Positions 11,140-22,481 of a stretch of 64,000 nucleotides of DNA are shown here, one piece after another. Position 1 is the first letter of the stretch. Each line of letters opens with the position of its first letter. The stretch spans positions 49,823,287 to 49,887,286 of the forward strand of contig OZ010599.1 in the NCBI GenBank assembly GCA_963932145.1, given 5' to 3'. Position numbers and translations under genes: made by a program. The notes under the pieces were generated by a model. It searched no databases and was not told the DNA's origin. It worked only from the letters and a program-made list of their open reading frames with translations. The stretch comes from Acanthosepion lycidas (Eukaryota; Mollusca; Cephalopoda; Sepiida; Sepiidae).

Positions 11140-13083
11140 ACTAAGATAAATGTTATAAAGAATATTTATGCAGAAGTGTGGTTAAGAAATTTTGATAGAA
11201 AAATTAAAATAATTTGGTTTCTGCAAAGAAAGATGTCAAATGTGTTCGTTCATTTATCACTGTGTGTACGTGCGTAATTATAGAAGTGAGAATAAATGTT
11301 GTCAAGAGTTGCTTGCCTTTAACTGATAGTTAGCCTTGGTGAAGTGTACAATTACTTTTTTAGTAGTGAAAACGTTTACTTTTTAAATCAATTGTAGATG
11401 TTGATTAAACACGCGGACAATGGTTGATGAATGCTTTGTTGAGATTTCAATGTGGTGTGTGAGTCAGTGAATTGACACGCGTGGAGTTTGGTAGCATTTC
11501 GTGAAACTCGATGACTGACTGACTGAATTAAGTCATGCGGTTATTTTTATAGACTTTCGCGTAGCAAAATCGGCTCCAGAGAGCTTGGCGGGAAATAGGA
11601 TTCGTTTCGAACTTTGGTACAATTTGGTGTTTATTAACCAATAGAAGGTTGAATTTGCAGAAAAGAGATGATGATTGGTTAAAGGCTTTTTAGAGAAAAT
11701 CTTTCTGAAAGGGGTTAAAGGCTAATGTAGAAGATTCCACAATGTAAAGATAACCAAAAGACATTAATTGACACCTTCCTTATTTCTAACACTACACACA
11801 GTGATTAATCCAAAGCTTTGAGGTCAGGTTAGTACAAAGTCCTAAAGAGTTTTTTTCACTTGAGTTTGTTTTGTTAAATTATACGGTGAACTGAGGATTT
11901 CTGATGTAATGCTCCGCAGACAATCGTATTGTTAATAATGATTTGTAGACATGGTTTGATTCAGAATAGATGATACTTGTCTTGTTCCAACAGATCCGCA
12001 GCAAGACTTTTTTTTTTAAGCCGTAATTTCGAAGTTGGTTTATTTTTACATTAAATTTACTACGATGTCAGATAATATTGACTGTTTTTGACGTTTGTTT
12101 ACACATACAGTGCCCATTTCTAACGTCTTGTAACAAACTGAAGAAAGGAGAGATTTCTTTTCCTGGTTAGTAGGCAGTATTGGTTGAACATTATGCTCAA
12201 TTCTTTGATTTGTTTATTTATTTCATGGGAAACTTAAATTCCCTCCTTATATTTCCTTCCAATTTGTTTCAGATGATCGTGTATAGTTTAAATAAAATTA
12301 TAAAATGAAATTTAAAAAAAGAAAAAGAAAACGGATACAGTAAGGTTTAGAGAAAGTGGAAGAGAAAAAAGACCATGTAGAAAAGAGAATACATTTAATA
12401 GTATCTGTAAGTGTAATCGTACATTATATACGATTACTGGCACTATTGCTACATATTGCTTAGCATTATTAATAAAATAACAATTTTATGATGTTTTTTT
12501 TATCAATAGTCCAATAAATTTGAAGACTTAAGAGATCCTATTTTTAGTCCGCGTGGTCGTAGTTAATTCTCAAAGCATTTATTTAAGCGAACAAGAGATG
12601 CCAATTAGATGAAATAACGAAAACACCACCAAAGATCAACATAAGGGAAACAGGAAAGATTGTAAGGACCGCTCTCTTTTTTACGATAAAAAATGAGAGA
12701 AAGTAGCGTTAAAAAGTAGTTCAGTTAGCTGCTGACTTTTTTGAGTTTTTTTTACTGCTTTGCACTTCTTAAGCTTGTAACCTAACTGATCTAAATAAAA
12801 TATTAAAATAGGGACAACTGTGTTAAGTGCATGCTCGCGTAAGTAAACATTGACACAAATCTACATATACAGACATGCATATACAGACACATAGAGGTGC
12901 CAAATTTAAGACGGAATAAAGTTAAGTCTATCGTAGCCCTTCACTACTTTGCCCACGTGACCTGGGGCAGATGTTATGTCTGCATAACCTTAGCCTTTTC
13001 TTCATTGCATCGCCCACTCCCTTCGATTTAAGTTCATTTTTAGATTTATAATAAGCCTAATGACTTTTTTTTATTTCTTTCAG
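11140..13083. other. AT-rich intergenic DNA, nothing recognised
   Basis: No gene or element borders seen. The part around 11460-11720 is slightly GC-richer, with words such as gacacgcgtggagtttgg and ttaaccaatag. It could be an old LTR, but no second copy was found. Confidence 0.45.
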
Positions 13084-14221
13084 TGTTACAAACCTGGTAA
13101 TACACTTTGTAAACATTTTTTATATTTCATAGCACATCTGAATTATTTTTCTCGAGATTTTTAGTACTTTGCAGGACCAGTTAATAATGTTTACACTCCC
13201 TTAACCCGGCGGCTTCTGACCACAGAAGGAGAGAGGAGGAGGAAACGACGACGAAAGTCTGTACTGTTGTGTCAATACAGGTTCTGTATTAAGTTACAAT
13301 CCTCTTTTTTTGTTTGCTATTTGGGCTTTCTTATCCATTCTTACTTCCGGCACTCTTGCCCTTTACTACTTCCGGCATTCTTGGCCTTGCTACTTCTGGC
13401 TATCTCGGATTCTTATCTTCCAGCACCTTACTTCTGGCACTCCTAGTCTTTGCTACTCCCGGTTACCATGGATCCTTATCTTCCAGCGTTCCTGGCCTTT
13501 ATTACTTCCGGCTACACCATGCTCCCTAATTCTGGCATCATTATCACGACATAACTCACTTGGTTGATCTGGTTAATGGATCTGCTTATAATATCCCTGA
13601 ACTTCCAGCTACAACATGGTCCCTACTTCCGGCATCTCTATCTCAACCTAACTCTTTTGGTCGATCGGCGTTAATGGATCTGCTTGCAACAGTCCTGAAC
13701 TTCCGGATACACTAGGTCACTGCTTCCAGCATTCCTGTCACCCTAACTCACCTGGTTTAGGATATTGCTGCCTGCATATCGTTCAGACTTCAAATAACCT
13801 ATTCCGTACACCTCGGTTAAAATACTACGGAAGATTCACCATTGGATTTGACCAGCAACTTCACAACGCCAGCATCAGACATTTAAACTGAACTTTCTTC
13901 TCTTTGGCTATATCTTCAAATAACCTACTCCGTACGCTTCGGTTAAAATGCTACGGAAGGTTCATCATTGAACTTAACCAGCAACTTTTCAACACTTTCG
14001 CTGGACACTGTGGACTTACATGCTAATTTAACCTACAAGGACTCTGGTCTATATTCTAAATAAATATTGTATTAAATTTTAAGTTTGTCGTTCTGCTGTC
14101 CATTTTTGTTCCACCTGACAGATTTCACGCCTTGAATTTATAAACGTTAGCAGGCTTCCTGTGACTATATGTAGGTGCACAGGCCATTTTATATCACGTC
14201 TCTCCCAGGGGGTCCACTACA
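13084..14221 (+). mobile_element. long terminal repeat (about 1.14 kb), probably of a Ty3/Gypsy element
   Basis: It runs from tgttacaaacctggtaatac to agggggtccactaca, with TG..CA termini. A reversed, shorter relative at 55398-56034 shares both ends, the ctcccttaac and agttacaatcctctttttttg-type middle blocks, and the tail around gtccatttttgttcc. This copy is about 500 bp longer because it carries internally repeated blocks: the ttaatggatctgctt unit (about 13574 and 13673) and an approximately 120-bp unit containing cttcaaataacctattccg (about 13790 and 13913). A candidate primer/leader region and degraded gag follow, so it is likely the 5' LTR of the nested Gypsy element. That link is an inference. 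Confidence 0.7.
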
Positions 14222-14570
14222 AGTCCTTGTTAACCGTTGTAGTTGTGATATGTTTTGACTTGGTGCGAATCCTACAAAAGGAACAGAAATGTATTTAAGA
14301 GATTTAAAATTGGTGACGAGAAATCGAAGACGAAGTAATTGCAGAGATAAGGCAAAGAAAAAAATTACGCATCAATTATATATCTATTATATTTTCATGC
14401 TATGTAAGATCTTGTTAAATCAGCGTTATAGAAAAGAATGATGACAGATTTAATCTTTCTGAATGAAACTTGTGTTGAAAAAACATCCAGCACAAACAAA
14501 TACAGCCATCGAGCGAAAAAACACCAATTAAAAAGGAAAAAAAGTACAGCTATGTCTCAGTCAGTAGCTG
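14222..14570 (+). other. presumed Gypsy leader / untranslated internal region
   Basis: Directly downstream of the LTR end. It contains attggtgacgagaaatcgaa (about 14310-14330), a purine-rich string reminiscent of the primer-binding/leader zone of invertebrate Gypsy elements. It is displaced by about 90 bp from the LTR edge, so it is not a standard primer site at this position. The leader is interrupted by the family C LINE that follows. Confidence 0.35.
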
Positions 14571-14572
14571 AA

Positions 14573-15480
14573 TTACACGTCATAATTATCATTATCAATC
14601 CCATGACAGGATGAGGTCGTAGATTTGCGGAGCGCCTGGATATCACTATTCATATGCCATATTTGAATCTCGGTGAATGATTTTCCAGTACATCCAGCCC
14701 ATTTTGTCTTTTGTCTTGAAGTGGAACCTTGTATGGTTGTTGCAGAAAGATTGTTGGTTCTTATATTTCCATACCATTTCAACTTTCTCTTCTTGACGGT
14801 GGATAGGTCTTCCAACGAACCTGTTTCTTGTTTGATGGTGTCTCGCACTACATCATTTGTGATGCGATCTACATAGCATCTCATTTCTAATGCTTTGATA
14901 CTTCGCTGTAATTCTGCTGTTAATGTCTAAGATTCGTAGGCACACAGAAAGATTGAGAAGGCAAGCGGACGGAATAATCTGATTTTGAATTTCAGCTAAA
15001 TGTTCTTTTTTCCAAATAGTTCTTAGTTTTGGGACAACTGCCGTTGATTATACTGCTCTTGAAATTATTTATATTCTGGAACACTCTTCACTGATAATTA
15101 GGGTAGGATATTTGAATCGGTACCCTACTAGTTCCTGACCACTGATTTTATCTTAGTTGATAGTCCCTTCTCATTTTTCATCAAGAGTTTTTTTTTTTTT
15201 TTGTTTTTTTTTGGACTTGGTCTCCATATGACATATCTAGAGGATGTTTTTATCCATATTCTTCACCAGACTGGCGAGTTCCTCTTATTTGCCAACTAGA
15301 TCATCTATGTTGTCTGCAAAGCGAAGGTTTGTGATGTTGTGACCTCCGATGCTGATTGTACCCTGGTTTGCTTCAAGATCTTCACACATGATGCGGCATT
15401 CAAGGAAGATGATAAAGAGAGTAGGGAACAAAAAACAGCTTTGATGTACACCGACTGATGTGTGAACCACTTTCCAATGG
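14573..15480 (-). pseudogene. family C LINE, 3' half: RT palm to C-terminus (reverse strand)
   Basis: The reverse translation reads VGVHQSCFLFPTLFIIFLE, then NQGTISIGGHNITNLRFAD and NIDDLVGK (15285-15470). This is RT block B plus the catalytic FADD box, here mutated to FADN. Further on, 14573-14884 encodes DRITNDVVRDTIKQETGSLE, VKKRKLKWYGNI and the HITRS-type tail typical of endonuclease-bearing LINEs often mislabelled craniofacial development protein 2-like. It is the natural 3' part of the element whose 5' part lies in the opposite direction at 15480-17020. Confidence 0.75.
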
Positions 15481-17020
15481 AGACCTTCTTAAAAACAAAT
15501 TACGTTATATCACCTCAGTTCATCACCTCTGGCGTCAAACTATACAGGTATCACAATGTGGTAGTCGTTCAGAATTCTACCGATTGACGAATTTCGAACA
15601 ATTTCAGGCTAAATATACACTTGGGATTGAACTGGCAGATGGCACGACATCGCTGAGTGAAAGGCTTCTTAGACTAAGATAAACGGCGGAGAGTTCACCC
15701 AATGATATCAACACCCATGTGTCCGTGACAAAGCGAGCCTCCATGTGCGAGGATATCTGCTGTGGGTTGACCTGAAGAGGGATGGGCTCCTGACGGAACA
15801 CAGTACAAATGAATGAATCCAGCATTCATACCGGATCGGTTGTCACCTTGGATAAAAATGCTCATGTCTGCCGATGTTCATCAAGTATACAAAGGATGGA
15901 ACAACGTCACTATTACGGTGTGAAATATACGAACACTAACAAAGCTAGGAATACTCCAGGAACTAACACATGAAATGAAGCGATACACCTGGCATGTCGT
16001 AGAACTATCTGAAACATTGTGGAGAGGCATCGGTAAACATCAAACTGAAGAAGGCCATGTACTCTACTACAGTGAAGAAATCAACCGTTACATGCACGGA
16101 GCAGGATTCCTCGTCCACAAAGCCATCGAAAGAGGCATGCTTCGGTGTTGTCCTATATCCAACAGATCTATCACCGTACGTTTAAAAGTATCGCCCTTTA
16201 ACATCACCATCATCCAATTCTGCGCCCCATCTAGTAATCATGATGAAGACATCGAAAACTCCAAGGTTTTATCAACCAAGTAAACAAGAAAAAGCTGGCT
16301 GGAACGCCGAAATTGTTCAAGAGTCAAGAAAAGACTGGAATGGTCCAATGGACTGGAGCGATCCATTAAGTTGTGGTACATCTTGTAATGACGTCACGTC
16401 TGCTGGAATATAACAATTATAACAACTGAGCACTGGCTAACACTGTAGGAGTGAATCCCGATGTTGGTCTTGTCATGTACTAAACGATACCTATCATAAA
16501 TTCTCTTCCAGAACTGAATAATTCTCGGTGCCGACATAAGGAGTGAACATGATCTTGTGATTATGACCTTTCTAGTGAGTTTGAAAAAGACTGTTAATCC
16601 AAAGAACATCAGGGACAATTTCAATGTTGTTTGCCTGAAGGATCCCACTATCTACGAGTCCTTTCAAGCAAGCATCGGCGAAAAATTTGCACCGTTATTC
16701 ACGCTGAGAGAAAATGCTGAAATGTTGACAACTGAAGCGGCCAGAGCGGCCATTGTTATACAGTACTCAAAGAAGCCACAAAAAATATTGGAGTTGTGAC
16801 CAACGAAGGGAACTAAAGAGTAGTAGATATACTATGAGAGTAAGAGAGTACAGGGAACATCAACAATGTCAAAACTACAGAACTATCAGTTTGATTAGTA
16901 ACGCAATCATCCTAAATAGACTAATGCCATAAGCAGAAAGCATAATCTATTAATAGGCTGGATTTCGATGTGGATGAAACGCAAGACCATTTAATACAGA
17001 CATAGACTAATATTGGTAAG
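15480..17020 (+). pseudogene. family C LINE, 5' half: leader, endonuclease and start of RT (inverted)
   Basis: A 5' untranslated-like part (15690-15960) precedes an endonuclease that reads MKRYTWHVVELSE, then HQTEEGHVLYYSEEINRYMH, GAGFLVHKAIERGM and KVSPFNITIIQFCAPSSNHD (15975-16240). A broken GDWNAKVG-like block follows near 16300. Next come the endonuclease end and linker, VMTFLVSLKKTVNPKNIRD-like and KDPTIYESFQASIGEKFAPL (16557-16720). Last is the RT start, CQNYRTISLISN..ILNRLMP and AGFRCG (about 16870-16980). It stops where the reversed 3' half nearly takes over. Several stops interrupt the frame. Confidence 0.75.
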
Positions 17021-17229
17021 CGCTGGATAGAATGGTCTTATTTAGTTTCTGTAGTCGTGTTAGCGAATAGCAGTCTTTGAAACACTGAAATCTTACATCT
17101 GCTAGCTTCAACTTCCAACTTTTCTCTACCGTTGTATAACGCCTTTTCCTAGCAGGTGGTCGTTCTCGTATATTCCAGATGGCCGATTCCCAAACGTTCA
17201 ATATCACGCATGCACACTGGACCTCTCGT

Positions 17230-17960
17230 AAATGGCGGTATGGCAGACCAGACACCTCGGGCGCTTTGGATCAGGTAAGTGTGAATATCTATCGTTACAA
17301 ATGGCTTGAATAATTCGAAGAAAAGATTCAATTACAGAGAGTAATAATAACGACAATAATTTGCTTAATACGATAAGGGGGTTAAAACATTACCCCGAAC
17401 TGAAACCGATACAAGTAGAAACCAATTTTCAAAAGGAAAATTAAATAAGCACTTCGCCCTAAAGAAGATCACACATAATGAACTGTACATATTTAAAAGA
17501 CTGAGACGATTCTTGAATATGTAGCCAGACTCCATGATTTCTGAGAATCAAAAGACGAAAGAATTCTTGAACACTTAATCCAGATGGCTTAAGATGATAG
17601 ATTAATCATTAGAACGATAGAGAAAGGATGTAATTTAACCAGATTCCTAAAAGCATGGTTTTCAACATGAAGTGAGAGACCTGCAAAAGGATCACTCTCT
17701 AGCGAAAATTAAAACCAAAAGAGGAAAGAAATCGGGAGAAGGAAAATGCCACAAACGGATCGAAGCGATGAAACTACTTTATCGATATTGTGAAACTATT
17801 GTCATAAGAAAAACCATTTTGTCTGTTGCTGCAAAGAGCACTTAGAGATCACGCAGCGCACAGGGCACAAATGCACCAGAGGTGGAAAGATCGAAACGAG
17901 ATCAAGGGGTAGCTCCGAAGACGAGGAATTTACCAAAGACAACAGAACTTGTAAAGAATC
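17230..17960 (+). pseudogene. Ty3/Gypsy gag remnant with zinc knuckle
   Basis: Forward fragments: a possible start at MADQTPRALDQVSVNIYRYK (about 17240); KLNKHFALKKITHNELYIFK (about 17440-17500), the N-terminal capsid-like block of invertebrate Gypsy gag; ETILEYVARLHDF; KDERILEHLIQMA; and RTIEKGCNLTRFLKA. At 17791-17832 there is a CCHC knuckle, reading (stop)NYCHKKNHFVCCC. The first cysteine codon has become TGA, but spacing C-x2-C-x4-H-x4-C is kept. The knuckle binds genomic RNA during packaging. Several stops and frameshifts make it non-functional. Confidence 0.7.
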
Positions 17961-18330
17961 CACCGAATAATGACAAGATCATATATTTCTGATTTAACAG
18001 AGGTAAAAATTGATAATGAAGACACACAATGCGAAACGGACAGTGGTGCATATCAGCAAATATGAGCGAATATCAGTCTAGAGCCCTACGAAAACACACA
18101 CACACACAGAATAGAGGAAATCTGAGGTTAAACTATGACCTCGCCAAGACCATACAGAAACAACTGTCAGTAAAGAGAGAATTCAATACTACAGTCGGGA
18201 ACATTTTAGGGCATACAGATGCCACAGCATTGATAGGTAGGGAGATTGATAAAGCTAGGCACGATCATCATCGAACCTCGAAAACTGGAACAAACTCAGA
18301 ATCAAATCGCTAAAATAAACTACAATCTCA
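17961..18330 (+). pseudogene. Ty3/Gypsy aspartic protease remnant
   Basis: The translation VKIDNEDTQCETDSGAYQQI contains the DSGA active-site motif of retroelement aspartic proteases (DSGA codons at 18039-18050). The family's N-x-M-S-EYQ-x-RALRK continuation follows in a shifted frame (SEYQSRALRKHTHT). Next, RGNLRLNYDLAKTIQKQLSV and KREFNTTVGNILGHTDATAL correspond to the protease C-terminal part and linker before RT. In active elements it cleaves the Gag-Pol precursor. Here a stop follows shortly after the active site. Confidence 0.65.
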
Positions 18331-18760
18331 GGATCAACTGAAGAGAAACAAAGAACTTTAAAGAAATATTTGGAAGAATTGATGCTATAAAAGATCCAAA
18401 AACCGAAGAGGCAATCAGAGCAAAGCTATAAATTGAACCGGTAGCCCAGAAACTAAGGCACGTGCCGCACTATCCGGAAAACCGCTAAAACAATCGTTGG
18501 AACAGAAAATATATTTGAAAAAGTAACAGGTGACGGAGTCATCACATGGTTGCAGCACTAGTGGTGTGGCTCTAAAACCGAAATATACGACCAAAGAACG
18601 TGACTGGCTAGATCATCACTTGATACGAATTAGCGTCAGCATGCGGATACTTAACCAATATTTAAGAGTGAGCAAATATGGTCAAGCATCGATCATTTAG
18701 GATTTTGCTTCATTTACGAGGGTTCAAAACCTTATTAATCATTTCTTTTAAAGCAAGACG
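18331..18760 (+). pseudogene. Ty3/Gypsy RT N-terminal remnant, interrupted by a LINE
   Basis: The blocks IFGRIDAIKDPKTEEAIRAKL, shortened, IEPVAQKLRHVPHYPEN and an IFEKVTGDGVITW-like string (split over frames) match the entry of Gypsy RT. In this family P-V-A-Q-x-x-R-x-x-P-Y is followed by S-P-L-V-V and R-V-x-x-x-x-N-Q-Y. Homology fades near 18730, and the reversed family A LINE follows. The rest of RT resumes near 19740. Confidence 0.65.
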
Positions 18761-18799
18761 ATAATACCACTAAACCGCCAGGGGGTTACTGAGAATGAA

Positions 18800-19735
18800 A
18801 TAGAATTAGAAGACTTTAGTGAAGAGAAAGGACAATAAAAAACAGGATTCAGGAAGAAACAAGATAGAGATTGACGTTTCATTTAAATTTTTGAAGATCG
18901 TAGGTGGTAGAGAAGCAAGAAACTGACAGAGTTCCACAGGTGAGAAAAGAAACTAATTAGAACAGAACTTATGTTTATATTTCGCTATTTCAACAGTAAA
19001 ACGATAAGACCTAGTTGGCAATCTAGTAGTACGCTTAAATTTATGCCGTCGAGGTAACAAGGAGGAAAGATCATTAGAACAACTGCTATGAAAATATTTA
19101 TAGTAGAAACAAAGGGAAGCCACGTCACAACGGTGAGAAAATCGAGATACCAGCTCAGGACCGATAACCTTACAGACATTGGGATTTTGTTGAGAATCTC
19201 GAGATATATAATAGGAGCACCAGACCAGCAATATTCAGTGCACGGACGAATGGTAGATTTATAAATTTGCAAGATGGATTCTGGAGAGAAAAATTGTCTG
19301 GCTACAACAGAGTGAACCAACTTTCTTAGCAACTGAATCAATATAATCAGTCCATTCGGTGGAAATATAATCGGTGGAAAAACGTGAAATCATGAAGGTG
19401 CAGTGAGTTGCAGCCCGGGAAGTTAGCATCGGCCATGTTGATGGAAGGCAAAAATTATTGTCTTTGATGATTAAAAGATAGAAGTTTCGTTTTGGAGGCG
19501 TTAAAATTGACAAGCCATTTCTTGTCCCAATTAACAACTGATTGAAGATTATTTTCGAGAGCAGCTGAAAGTTTTACTTTGCTGGTATATCGGACTTACT
19601 ATTAAAATGGTAAATCGTTGTCATCAGCATAAGTACTAAGTTGGGAACTGATTACATCAGAAAGGCCGTTGATGAAGATAAGAAACTTATCTGCAAGGAT
19701 AGAACCCTGATGGACTAGTCGAGAAAACGAACAAG
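18800..19735 (-). pseudogene. family A LINE remnant nested in Gypsy (reverse strand)
   Basis: Read in reverse: QGSILADKFLIFINGLSDVI, STYADDNDL (YADD codons at 19620-19631), NRNGLSILTPPK-like (shifted NW.KKWLVNFNASKTK), STEWTDYIDSVAKKVGSLC, ARQFFSPESILQIYKSTIRP, CTEYCWSGAP, then HRCDVASLCFYYKYFHSSCS, LPRRHKFKRTTRLPTRSYRF and TVEIAKYKHKFCSN. This is the RT palm through the C-terminus. Unlike the 1.1-3.8 kb copy it keeps the YADD box, but frames shift several times. It is 5'-truncated at or just before the QGS motif. Its tail continues to about 18800. Confidence 0.75.
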
Positions 19736-20870
19736 ACGTATTTGACACGCCATGGCGAAATTACAGACTCGAGGAAAATCAGAACAAGACGTATTTGACA
19801 CGCCATGGCGAAATTACAGACTCGAGGAAAATCAGAACAAGACGTATTTGACAGTATTTGGTGACAAGCGCAGTGTATGAATCAGAGGAATGACATCATA
19901 CTAGGAAGCAGAAAGAAAGAAGAATACGTCAGGCATGAAGAACGTACTCGAAAGAGTTGGCGGCTAGGGATTAAATTAAATCGGAAAAATGTAGAGAGGA
20001 ATGTACATTCTTTGGACACTTATGAAAAATAAAAGGTTTGAAACCAAACTATAGAAGAGTTGTTGTAATAAACTGCAAAGTATCAGAATCTGAGTAGGAA
20101 GTGAAAAGTTTCCTGAGAATGATAGAATCTCTCAACAACTCCATAGAGATTAAACAACAATAAAAGCACCACTGAAAAGACTAACTCAAAGACAAGTTCA
20201 AAAGGAATAAAGAATAGAAAGAAGCATTCAAAGAAACTCAAATTAGCAATTACAAATTAAAAAACAAACAAACAAAAAGTATAGCATATTTTAATCCAAA
20301 CAGACCAAGTAAGTTCTAATGAAGTCTTCCAGAAGTTACGACTAGGGCTGCAACAAGTACACTTTATTTTAATTAATAGCAGAAGTTTAACTGATGCAGG
20401 GAAAATACAGTCAAATTGACGAGGTTGCACTTGCTATGAAATGGACACAATATATTTAGGAGATAAAATATAGGGACTCCAAAACTTCACGGTAATCACA
20501 ACACATAAAGCACTTACACAAAGAACGACAACAGAATTGCCCCACGTATCGAGAAATGGGTCACGGAGACGAACGACTTAGATTTTGAAATGAAATACGA
20601 ACTGGGAAGAAATGAATTAGACCCACCGTACTACATATCGAAACACCTAATGCCAGAATATAACCGAAACAACACAGAAATAGTAATAGAATATATCGAA
20701 TAAAGCGTTTGACCTATAGACAGTATCCAAGACGAAACGAAGAATGATAACTTAGAAAAGTAATGTCACATGGACAAGAACAGAGAACAATTCGCAGATG
20801 AAGAAAAGAACGCAAAGTTCGCAAAGAACGAAATTAGCATAATCGACTGAACATATTTTTTTTTTTTTTT
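19736..20870 (+). pseudogene. Ty3/Gypsy RT end and RNase H remnant
   Basis: After a 58-bp tandem duplication (19741-19855) the Gypsy frame resumes: SEQDVFDSI, AQCMNQRNDIILGSRKKEEY, an ECTFFGH-like block and EVKSFLRMIESL (the RT thumb with the usual SFLGM). It then enters RNase H and the tether: a TVITTHKALT-like block, PRIEKWVTETNDLDFEMKYE, LGRNELDPPYYISKH and LMPEYNRNNTEIVIEYIE (about 20535-20700), followed by SIQDETKNDNLEKVM. There are many stops. No integrase or 3' LTR was found beyond 20870. Confidence 0.7.
19741..19855 (+). repeat. 58-bp tandem duplication inside Gypsy RT
   Basis: A block including gacgtatttgacacgccatg and gcgaaattacagactcgagg occurs twice in direct succession, and the start of a third (cagaacaagacgtatttgac) follows before the sequence diverges. 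The two full copies look identical, so the duplication is younger than the surrounding decay. Confidence 0.85.
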
Positions 20871-22110
20871 AGAGGGAACAGGATTATTATCCACTAAAAT
20901 AATTTTTCTGGGTGGGTAGGGGGAAGAGAGAACATCTCTTATCACGAACGTTAACTAAGGTGCATAAACAAATATAAGACTAAAAAACTACTGCGTAAAA
21001 TTCAAGATTAAACATTTATTACAAAACGTTAACAATATAACAAGTTACAATATTTTACAAGACGGGCTTGCACAAAAATTTCCTTTGTGCGCAGGATAAC
21101 AAAGTTGTTTTAAGATTTTAAAACAATCTTTGAAAAAATAGGAAAACAAACTTTGAGAAGGTAATACAAAATTTGAAAAAAAAGGCAGATCTTTTAAAAC
21201 GAAAGGTTTACCCACTTAATCATAAAATGAAAAAAAAAAATCACAGAACGAAAGGAACTTTAGCAATTTTAAACCACCGATGTCACGGGGACTTTTCATA
21301 ATTTATATTTTATAGACCACATTTCTATTAATAGATTCCTGTTCCTTTTTACGTATTCTTCTCGGCTGGCAATCAAAAATCAAAAATTGGTTTTCCTTCT
21401 AGGTCCTTTATTCTGCCTTCAGGATGAATTTTTGTCACTTCGTCTTGTTTCTTGGTCTCGTGGCCGAAACATTTGGTTCTTTGAAAATTGGATCATCTTC
21501 TGCGTTGAAAGTTGTGTTTTTTTTTTTTTTTTTTTTTTTTCCTTCAAATTTGAATATCTTCAGTGAATTTTGAATACCTTCTTAATCGGCTGGCTATTCT
21601 CTTTATATCAGAAATGAAAGTGATCCAAAGAGAACTTAGTTTCAAATTTACGCATGTCCACACTTTTGATTGGATAATAAATAGAGATTTTACATACTTT
21701 TTTAATTTAAAAAATGAATTTGAAACCATCCACCTTGACCCAAATAATTTGGGCGGTTCTTTAACAGCCAATTCTAAAAATAGAAAGTTTTACAAACAAA
21801 TATAATTTTTTATAAATCGTCTGGCTTTCTATAAAATTCAATTCTCTAAAACGTACGTGTTTGTATCAAGCCTAGATGATTATAATATTTATTTGTTTAT
21901 TTACACTTTTTAATTATTTTGTGGTAACTAGCAAAATGTTTTATACCGCAACATACCGTAAAAGAAAATTGCCAAAATTGGACTCGTTTTAAAGAACCTA
22001 AGAAAGCCAAAATCAATCAGAGCAAAAGTTGTTTTCTAAGATAAATGATAAATTGAACAATAATAGCAAGAGAAAATAATCCCGCCAACTATTATTCCAT
22101 AGTATGTATT
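20871..22110. other. AT-rich DNA with poly-T and poly-A runs
   Basis: T-runs at 20856-20871 and 21518-21540 and an A-run near 21231. No coding similarity found. This interval should contain the Gypsy integrase and 3' LTR if the element were complete; neither is visible. Confidence 0.45.
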
Positions 22111-22113
22111 CCA

Positions 22114-22146
22114 ATATATAATATAATATAATATAATATAATATTA
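22114..22146. repeat. (ATAAT)n microsatellite
   Basis: About six pentamer units, ending in a small palindrome (atattatat). Confidence 0.85.
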
Positions 22147-22481
22147 TATGGGAGAATGTCAACCTTGATTTCAGAGGACAATGCCCAGATGAACACTGAA
22201 ATCTAGTCTTGATTGACCGGAGATATCTGGTAGGTAAACAACACGTCAAGAAAAAGAGACAAACTGAAGGAGATCTTCTCCACATATGGCACATCGTGAA
22301 GGATTCAGTCAGACGGATAATGTGCCAGCATTTCAAGTAAGAGAGTTTGTAGACTTTAAGGATGGAGGCGGGGGTCACCATCAAAAAATAAACACCCTTA
22401 CACGTACGTAGTGAAACAACCGATGAGAAACAAGTGGACGATTCCATATAAACCAACATTCTATGTAATAAAGAATTTCAG

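Noticed and set aside
13310..13567. 85-codon forward frame with Leu/Phe-rich repeats
   Set aside because: It is produced by the cttccggcattc-like repeats of the LTR. No conserved motif; two overlapping frames give equally open translations.
22013..22459. 148-codon reverse frame
   Set aside because: No recognisable domain, crosses the ATAAT microsatellite, and the opposite strand gives no better reading. Likely chance.
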